Assembly (NCBI GenBank): GCA_963575645.1
Contig: OY754469.1
Coordinates: 47,884,753-47,948,752 of the forward strand
Length of the DNA stretch: 64,000 bases
Direction of reading: 5' to 3'
Source of the DNA: Xanthostigma xanthostigma
Lineage: Eukaryota; Arthropoda; Insecta; Raphidioptera; Raphidiidae
The translations under genes were made by a program, and so were the position numbers. Shown one piece after another: positions 56,548 to 64,000 of the stretch (position 1 is the first letter of the stretch; each line of letters starts with the position of its first letter). The notes under the pieces were generated by a model. That model ran no database searches and was not told the origin of the DNA. It saw nothing but the letters and a program-made list of their open reading frames with translations.

Positions 56548-57146
56548 TTTTTGACGTGATAACGTCTTATAAATTGATGAATCACCAATCTTATAAATTG
56601 ATAAAACACCGGCTGCATGCACGAAAAAGTGTAACGTTCCTAAATCGTAACGTTCCTAACGTTCGTAACGCGTAACGTTCCTAACGCGTAACGTTCCGCC
56701 AGACCCTGTGCGTGCTTTTTGCTAATTTCTCGCTCAATTTAAATCAGATCGGTTTGAAACCAGTCTTAAACGAAAGAGGAGAACATTTTACATAGATTTC
56801 GTATAACAGAATTTGCCTAAACAGTTTTTTTATACAAATTTATATAGAAAAATAGCTGTATAAATGCAATATGAAAACGACTGCATTTCTAATGTTTAAT
56901 TCAATTTTTTGACATTAGTATTTTGTGAAATGCAACGCCTTCTAAGTTAAGTATTGGAATAACTAATTATTATTAGAACATAATACTTTGACAGTTGCAA
57001 ACGTCACTTTTGACATTTCTTATCATTCCGACACCAAGGATAAGCGGATTGAAACCAAATTTTGGGAGGTTTAGGTTATGTATTACGGAATACGTTATCA
57101 CGTAAAACTATCGTCCGTAAACCGACTTTACAGACAACCAATTTTT
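56548..57146 (-). mobile_element. Repeat family C, copy 4 (minus), within the inverted repeat
   Basis: Ends TTTTTGACGTGATAACGTCT and CCGACTTTACAGACAACCAA. It is close to copy 3 in its inner sequence (TTAGGTTATGTATTACGGAA, GCGTAACGTTCC) in opposite orientation. Confidence 0.8.
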
Positions 57147-57689
57147 CGGGTTATAATTAAAATTAGAGTTTAAAAAAGGTCAAAAAAAGGACAAGATTTT
57201 ATAGCAATGTGAACTAAAAAGTAAAAAATAATTTTTAAAAATTAGTTCAAGAGCGACAGAATTTTTGTATCGCAATCCAGAGCCTCCGCATATGTCATAA
57301 AAAGGGACTATAAATTCATTTTACGTAGCGAATTTCAGATCGATTGCAAAAAAAAATTTTCCACTCGAGTAGTGCAAGAAAAAATATGTTTGGCTATTTC
57401 AATTCGTTAAAAAACTATTTATTGTAACGTGTCTCATCGTGGTACCCGACACAAAAATCGAGTACAGATGAGGTAGACACTAGAACTCAATAGGGACGAT
57501 GGTCAGACAATATGGCGTCGCTGTCGAACTAAATTTATACAGACAACTTACGTATGTTTTGTATGTGTGAATTAAGAAGCCTGTTACCAGGAGAACTGGT
57601 TTCCTGTGCTTGTCGTGTTTCGAGACGGACCATTTACTGGCGCCATAGTAACATTCTTGTTAGTTAAAGGCATATATTTAATACCCTCT
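57147..57689. other. No gene seen
   Basis: 57170-57250 has a weak foldback-like segment (ATTTTATAGCAATGTGAACT). 57590-57650 is related in inverse to 55480-55540 (CGTGTTTCGAGACGGACC). Non-coding. Confidence 0.4.
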
Positions 57690-57985
57690 ATATCGCTAGC
57701 AAAGATCGGGAGAAAGACTTAAACACTACGGTGCAGACTGCATATATACGTCTGTCTCACTTCTCATGCGCATGTCCGTGAATGGATGCGCGTCAGTTTG
57801 CACATGGAACTAAGCTATGAAAGGGAGGTGGCTTGCTCCATTCCACTTACTAATGGCCCCACTACAGACGCGACACTTGCGCACAACGGGTCAAGTAAAC
57901 AGAAAGAGATAGAAAAACAGTAATTTGCTGTCTCACTTCACGGGGCACGCTTCCACTTACGGCGACTGGCAGTATAGAGGTTATT
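57690..57985 (-). repeat. Inverted repeat, right arm
   Basis: Reverse complement of 56080-56395. It ends next to the TTAA of the following MITE. Confidence 0.7.
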
Positions 57986-57987
57986 AA

Positions 57988-58671
57988 GGAGGTTGATCCG
58001 TTACAGTCCCATTCAAAAGTAAGTCGAATTCTAAATGGGAACTTTTCCATAATAAATTTTTACAAAAGATGATACCAATAATATTATTGCCATAAAAGCA
58101 TAAATACATATTTTTTTTAAATATTAATTAATTATTTCTAACTTTTAAATTTTTTGTACAAAGTTAATTAGGTTAAAAAAAAATAAATTTATGTAAATAT
58201 CTGTATTTTACATATTTTTTACAGTAAATAATTAAAAAAAGAAATTAGAAGTAATAAAAATTAAAATTAAATCATTAAAAAGTTGAAAATTCAGTTAAAA
58301 TTGTTGAAACTGTCAAAAATAAAAGTCCATAATCGAAAAGTGCTAAGGTTTAATGATTTTGTTTATTGATTAAAAGTCTGCTAATTAAATTGGCAAAATA
58401 TTAAAATATGCGTAAGACATCGTTGCTTTACGTAGTTAGTTTTCGGAACTGCTGACATTATTTGGTTATTTGCAAAAAAATAAAATGTTCCGTTTGCATG
58501 CTAGGTTGACATGTTTTCCATAAGACTACATGTAAAAGTTTTTTTTAATTTTTAACTTTATAAATCTCCTAGATTTTGGATTTTTTACAGAAAATTTTGT
58601 CATAAAAAAATCTATTGAAAAAGCTTTATTTCAGATTTTTTTCATTATCTTCGTAAAACGGCTCAACCTCC
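57988..58671 (+). mobile_element. TTAA-flanked MITE, copy 4 (684 bp)
   Basis: TTAA, GGAGGTTGATCCGTTACAG, to AACGGCTCAACCTCC, TTAA. Slightly shorter than copies 1 and 3 owing to small internal deletions. Confidence 0.85.
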
Positions 58672-58965
58672 TTAAATATATGGCGTTAACCAGTAGCTGA
58701 CTCCATATTGATTATGCGACGTTCGAACTGGGTCTCCTGGTTACAGGTTTCGTGGTGTGAACTATAGAGATTCTTCAGGCAAGCGACAGACGCCAGGCGA
58801 TATCAGACACAATGCAGAGCACACTTGATCGCATCACCGGTGACCTACAAAATGCATGTACAATAAACACTTTGATAGGTCATTGTACATGGCGACCCAA
58901 ACACAACCAATTCTGTGCATCTAAAGAATTTTGTCTATGGTCTAATTTTTGTTAATTATAAATTA
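58672..58965. other. No gene seen
   Basis: 58722-58752 (CTGGGTCTCCTGGTTACAGG) is a third trace of the repeat near 55520 and 57600. Nothing else. Confidence 0.4.
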
Positions 58966-59562
58966 CTAGTGTGACCTGTGCGAATTATCCGCACTAAATA
59001 AGTATAATAATTATCACTTTACAAAATTATTTTTTTAAATATGATTGCAGGTATTCAATTCGTTTCTAATTTTGCACACTGCTTATAACGTTCTTGTTTT
59101 TGTTGTATTACAATATGAAGCTCAGATGACAGATCGAAGAAATATTTTACTAAAATTGTCATATAGAGGCGCAAGTAGCAAAAGCGTTGAGCTAAGCCGT
59201 CAGATGGCATCATGCAGCATTGCTGTGACGTTGTTCAGCGTTGCTCGCTGTTTCAAAATTAAAACCGTCAGATGGCAGTATGCAGTATTGTGTCTGTTGT
59301 ATTACAATATGAAGGTCAGATGACAGATCGAAGTGTTGACGTTGTTTCAAAATGAAAGCCGTCAGATGGCAGACGTTGTTCAGCGTTGCTGTATTTTAAT
59401 TAATTTACAAAAACAAAAGCAATAATAAAGTTTTTAGTTGTCGATGTCAGTAGAGCAAGCAATTATCTGTAAAATGATATATAATTTATGTGGAGAAATT
59501 GTGAGGTTTTTTCTAAAAAGGGAGGCAAATATCTTTAACTTTAGCGTATTAATATATAAGGT
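58966..59562 (+). repeat. Interspersed repeat family A, copy 5
   Basis: Full-length copy from GTGTGACCTGTGCGAATTAT to GCGTATTAATATATAAGG. The family open frame of 92 codons (59045-59323) is intact. It lies about 400 bases upstream of the alpha-tubulin start. Confidence 0.85.
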
Positions 59563-59856
59563 AGGTTCCTGAGTATGTGGCAAAAAAATTTCCACGAAAC
59601 GTCTAATGCATTAACACACGAATAATTAATTTAATTAACCAGTTTTGTTTTATAAATTTTTTGGCTAGCTCCCGTGACTTCATAACTCTATAAAGGTTAT
59701 TATAGTCGTTAATTTATCAACATGGAACAATGATAATGTTGGGGTACAGGTAACTACGGAACTATATGCCTTAGTTTGGTTTAATCAGGATCTATTTATC
59801 TCAGATATGGTAACTAAGATAAATTAACAATAATATTTCCGAAAAGAAAAAATTGT

Positions 59857-59864
59857 TATAAAAA
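59857..59864 (+). promoter_or_regulatory. Candidate TATA box of the alpha-tubulin gene
   Basis: TATAAAAA lies about 125 bases before the proposed ATG, leaving room for a short 5' untranslated region starting near 59888. Surrounding DNA is AT-rich, so chance occurrence is possible. Confidence 0.35.
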
Positions 59865-59985
59865 CATTTTCCGTTTATCTTAACAACAGGATATTGAAAT
59901 AAACTGAGAATATTGTACTTTACGAAACATTTATAATTTTTGATATTTTCTAGAATATTTTATTTAAAATAATAATTTTACAAAT

Positions 59986-59988
59986 ATG
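59986..59988 (+). CDS. Alpha-tubulin, exon 1 coding part (ATG only), proposed
   Basis: Exon 2 opens at codon 2 (Arg-Glu-Cys), so the initiator Met must come from an upstream exon ending in ATG. Animal alpha-tubulin genes commonly have an intron directly after the first codon. CAAATATG|GTAAGT is a strong donor fused to ATG, 709 bases before the exon 2 acceptor. A weaker alternative is ATG|GTAACT at 59807. The true first exon could also lie further upstream. With this start the protein keeps the MREC N-terminus used in tubulin mRNA autoregulation. Confidence 0.5.
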
Positions 59989-60329
59989 GTAAGTAAAATA
60001 ACTCAAATTTCTGTTTTAAAAATAATTTACTGTTGCATTAAATTTTCAAAAAAAAAAAAAAATTAAATAATGCAACTGACAATTTGTTCCTTGGAAAAAA
60101 TTTACATTGATGAAAGATAAATCAAAGCTGATATTTCGACTCCCAGAATGGCAATAATAAAATAAAAATTGGAATTTTAATGTAAAATTAATTTTATTTT
60201 TTGAAATCATCCTTCAATTTTCTGTTTCTATGATTACGATAGTTTGTATTTCAGTGAATGATTTTTCAACGCCAAAGAACCACTTAAATATCTATAAACA
60301 CATTAATTTTAGCTCAATATTTTAACAAC

Positions 60330-60657
60330 AATTTTTTTCAGACTATATATTGACAAAAAATAATATAAAAATATAAATCAATATAACAAAAGATGACATT
60401 TCGATCCGGATTTGTTATTAATTTTTCATTAATTTTTGGAATCATTCAAACTATCATTCAATCTTGCATTCTATTAGAAAATAAGTAGCTAATACTAATT
60501 AATTTTTATATTTTTTTAGATAATATATCTGAAGAAAATCCAAATCCGGGTCGAAACGTCATCTTTTGTTATATTATTTCTTATCAATATATAGTCTAAA
60601 AAAAATTGGTCGACAATTGTATTTATTTGAAGAGTTCTATTCAGACGTTAATCAAAA
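60330..60657 (+). mobile_element. Hammerhead-family element in alpha-tubulin intron 1
   Basis: Inverted halves (TTTTTTTCAGACTATATATT and its counterpart near 60590) flank a core at 60529: CTGAAGA, AATCC/GGGTC stem, GAAAC, GTC. The right end GAAGAGTTCTATTCAGACGT and TTAATCAAAA stops 40 bases before the splice acceptor. The left end is truncated and no target duplication was found. Confidence 0.65.
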
Positions 60658-60697
60658 TTTTCAATATTTTAACACTAATTACTTTGTGTGTTGATAG

Positions 60698-60920
60698 CGT
60701 GAATGCATCTCAATTCATATCGGGCAAGCCGGGTCCCAAATCGGCAACGCGTGTTGGGAACTCTACTGTCTGGAGCACGGAATCCAACCAGACGGTCTGA
60801 TGCCATCAGACAAGACTAGCGCTGGAGGAGATGACAGCTTCAGCACCTTCTTTTCTGAGACAGGTGCAGGAAAACACGTTCCAAGATGCGTTTTTGTGGA
60901 TCTGGAGCCAACTGTAATCG
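60698..60920 (+). CDS. Alpha-tubulin, exon 2
   Basis: Encodes residues 2-75: [20 protein letters not shown], then [20 protein letters not shown] and on to FVDLEPTVI. The acceptor is TGTGTTGATAG|CGT and the donor ATCG|GTCAGT (phase 1). Lys40, the acetylation site on the luminal face of microtubules, is present. GQxGxQIGNxCW is the N-terminal nucleotide-binding loop. Differences from common isoforms include Ser14 for Val, Leu35 for Gln and Ser-Ala for Ile-Gly after Lys40-Thr. The branch-site-like ACTAAT lies about 25 bases before the acceptor. Exon boundaries are supported by exact in-frame joining to exon 3. Confidence 0.9.
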
Positions 60921-61333
60921 GTCAGTAGCGACAAATATTTGCTTTTTTTATTACCTGTTATTTATTTGAGATTAATACGGTGATTCGTTTAATTCGAAAT
61001 CGTCTTATTTAGATTTTTATAAGCAATTATTACACTTTGAAAATTTAGTATTTGAAAAATTCTAATGAAAGTGTCATTATAACTGTTGTGGATCCCATCC
61101 TCGTCTCCAAATATGTTGCGTATTACAATAAATAAAGTATACAACGTATAGGTAATTCTTATTTAAATAAATCTTTATTTTGTTAATGATAAAGATTTGA
61201 TAAATAAAGAGAATACAAATTCACAATTACGATATGGACAACTTATTGATACAGGAGACGATTTATGACTGTTCATCAAAAGAATTTACTGAACTCTATC
61301 AGATCAAATTACATAAATGTACATTTTACACAA

Positions 61334-61993
61334 TCTATACTAATATATAAAGCTGGAGAGTTTGTTTGTTTGTTTGGTTGAACGCGCTAATCTCAGGAAC
61401 TACTGGTTCAAATTGAAAAAAAAAATTTGTTATAAGAGCGGAGCATCAATGAAAATTGTTGCAAAATGGATCTCAAAAATAAGCTTCTATTTAGGTGAAA
61501 TGCCGTAACTAAATATACCAATATTAGCGTTGCACATTCAGAAGTCCGGCTGGCTCAGTCGGTAGAGTAAGTGACTCTTAATATCAGGGTCGTGGGTTCA
61601 AGCCCCACGTTGGGCGAATATATTTTTAATTTCTTACATTTAAAATTTTAATTTTATTTACGTCTAATTAAAATTAAAAAAATCTAATTAATAGCTCATT
61701 TGAAAACTGTTACAACTATAGGTAGCTATATAAAAATAATTTTCCTACAGTGTTTTCAATTAAATATTTATTATATTTTATTAATTCCAGTAATTATTGA
61801 TTTAAAAGAAATTTATTATCTATACTTATAATTACTGCTTTTGATCGACAAAAACTTTTGAACGGTAACTCCGATCATCATGAAATTTGGACACAACATT
61901 CATCTCGGTAAACTAAGATTAATGTGCTTACTCATGTCCCTCCCTTCCTCATTCGTTCTTTTGCACCCGGGTGAAACCGGACGGGACCGCTAG
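61334..61993 (+). mobile_element. Helitron in alpha-tubulin intron 2, carrying foreign sequence
   Basis: Starts TCTATACTAATATATAAAGC after A and ends with CACCCGGGTGAAACCGG and CTAG before T. The central part of the subfamily is replaced between about 61460 and 61845 by sequence unrelated to other copies, including a tRNA-Lys-like segment. The 3' end is 53 bases before the exon 3 acceptor. Confidence 0.8.
61544..61616 (+). pseudogene. tRNA-Lys(CTT)-like sequence inside a Helitron
   Basis: 73 bases with anticodon CTT at 61577-61579. The acceptor stem pairs throughout (two or three wobble pairs), the D stem pairs, and the T stem GTGGG/CCCAC is perfect with TTCAAGC loop. A box TGGCTCAGTCGG and B box GGTTCAAGCC are intact. 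The anticodon stem has only two of five pairs (AGTGA opposite TATCA), so it is probably a pseudogene. No tRNA intron. Confidence 0.75.
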
Positions 61994-62003
61994 TAAAAGA
62001 TAA

Positions 62004-63161
<1,158 letters not shown>

Positions 63162-63223
63162 TTCCGAGGTCTCATTCGATGAGTAAACGAAGTTCTTTAT
63201 ATAAGTTTTAACTAAACGTGTCA

Positions 63224-63290
63224 AATAAACTTTTAAGATACTATTGTGAAATGATCTTCTTCTGATGTTTACAGACAATATTCTAATAAA
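63224..63290 (+). promoter_or_regulatory. Candidate polyadenylation signals of alpha-tubulin
   Basis: AATAAA at 63224-63229 and again at 63285-63290, 63 and 124 bases after the stop. The second is followed within 30 bases by GT-rich sequence (GTGATCGAGTGATTGCGTGA). Confidence 0.6.
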
Positions 63291-63632
63291 GTGATCGAGT
63301 GATTGCGTGATGTGTATGCAATGTCTAATTCGAGTTTCATCCGATAATTTAAGTTGAGATATTATTCTAATTTTATTTATATGTATTTTAATTTATATAT
63401 GTATTGTTTTGTAATCGGAATATTTTTTTTTACTTATTGATATAAATATAAAACCTAAACATAATTCCATGAAATTAATCATTTAAAATATAAAAGGGTT
63501 TTTAATTAAAAGTACAGAAAAGTTGAACATATAAATCATCTCAATAATAAGCAGGAACATGGATTGATCAAACAATGTACTTTCCACTCTCTAGTTCTGT
63601 ACTATTACGACCGATTTATGTAGACTGTTTCG
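63291..63632. other. 3' flank, no gene seen
   Basis: AT-rich intergenic sequence. Confidence 0.4.
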
Positions 63633-63852
63633 CCATACTGCCGTAAAAAGGCAAAAGGCAGTAAGTGACCAATCAAGATTTACTAAAAATGTATTGACCG
63701 TTCAGAATTTTAGATTATGGAAACCAGGGGGAAACATTTTTTAAAGACAATAAAATTATTGCTGCAGTACTTACTGCTGTCGTCGGTTTCAGTATGAACT
63801 CATTTTTCAACAAATGTCACTTACTGCCCTTTGCCTTTTTAGGGCAGCATAG
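63633..63852. repeat. Small MITE with about 35-bp inverted ends
   Basis: ACTGCCGTAAAAAGGCAAAA, then GGCAGTAAGTGAC at the left, and GTCACTTACTGCCCTTTGCC, then TTTTTAGGGCAGCATAG at the right, are inverted. No coding capacity. Its superfamily is not clear from the ends. Confidence 0.7.
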
Positions 63853-64000
63853 TAGGTAGCCCATTGCACTATCAAACTTGGTTTTGTAATGGATTTAGTC
63901 GTAATGACTGAAGCAAACATTTCCTTGTATGTTTCGGTCTGTCCCAGTTTCAAATGCAAAAAAATCATGAAAAACCATTCATATAGGAACTGGGTTTCGA
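63853..64000. other. No gene seen at the window edge
   Basis: Short terminal segment without features. Confidence 0.4.

Noticed and set aside
59807..59809. Alternative tubulin first exon ATG|GTAACT
   Set aside because: Weaker donor than GTAAGT at 59989 and upstream of the TATA-like motif; kept only as an alternative.
61544..61616. Functional tRNA-Lys(CTT) gene
   Set aside because: Three of five anticodon-stem pairs are broken and the sequence lies inside a Helitron; called a pseudogene.

Overview
This is an AT-rich, repeat-dense eukaryotic window with one clear host protein gene, a spliced alpha-tubulin gene at the right-hand end (about 59.9-63.3 kb, plus strand). There are no operons, ribosome-binding sites or bacterial features. 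The host is almost certainly an insect. I favour a moth or butterfly because several repeats resemble types I associate with lepidopteran genomes: short Helitrons with TC...CTAG ends and a CCCGGGTGAAACCGGG hairpin, foldback elements with AAACACGCTTTATATCGAAC arms, and the GGGTTCCGTAC repeat. That assignment rests on memory of repeat types, not on a search.

Layout. 0-8 kb: a 600-bp interspersed repeat (family A), foldback elements carrying tRNA-like sequence, a nested palindrome enclosing a heat-shock-type promoter, and a 349-bp duplication carrying a tRNA-Lys primer-binding-site-like sequence. 8-21 kb: Helitrons, a TTAA-flanked MITE, a hammerhead-type palindrome, and a Tc1/mariner-like element with a transposase C-terminal remnant and a nested second element. 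21-31 kb: family A copies, a GC-rich islet, a 79-bp satellite, a tandem Helitron cluster, a second hammerhead palindrome and a large foldback. 31-42 kb: one SWIM-protein-like coding fragment, nested LINE remnants, tandem duplications and family E/G/H repeats. 42-59 kb: hairpin elements, more TTAA MITEs, family C elements, and hammerhead-type insertions with 13-14 bp target duplications. 59-64 kb: the alpha-tubulin gene, with one element in each of its two introns close to the splice acceptor, then a 3' flanking MITE.

The alpha-tubulin has three exons: ATG alone at the end of exon 1, then 223 bp, then 1115 bp of coding sequence. It encodes an inferred 446 residues with all core GTPase motifs. 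It ends ...GGEDE and lacks the usual C-terminal tyrosine, which suggests a divergent, possibly tissue-restricted isoform.

The most unusual material is a set of palindromic or foldback elements with hammerhead-ribozyme-like cores (CTGANGA, a stem, then GAAAC). Three copies have 13-14 bp direct repeats at their ends, as expected for target-primed retroelements such as Penelope-like elements. A fourth palindrome encloses four perfectly alternating heat-shock pentamers and a TATA box. A Helitron in tubulin intron 2 carries a degenerate tRNA-Lys(CTT) sequence. Most of the rest is non-coding and repeat-derived.
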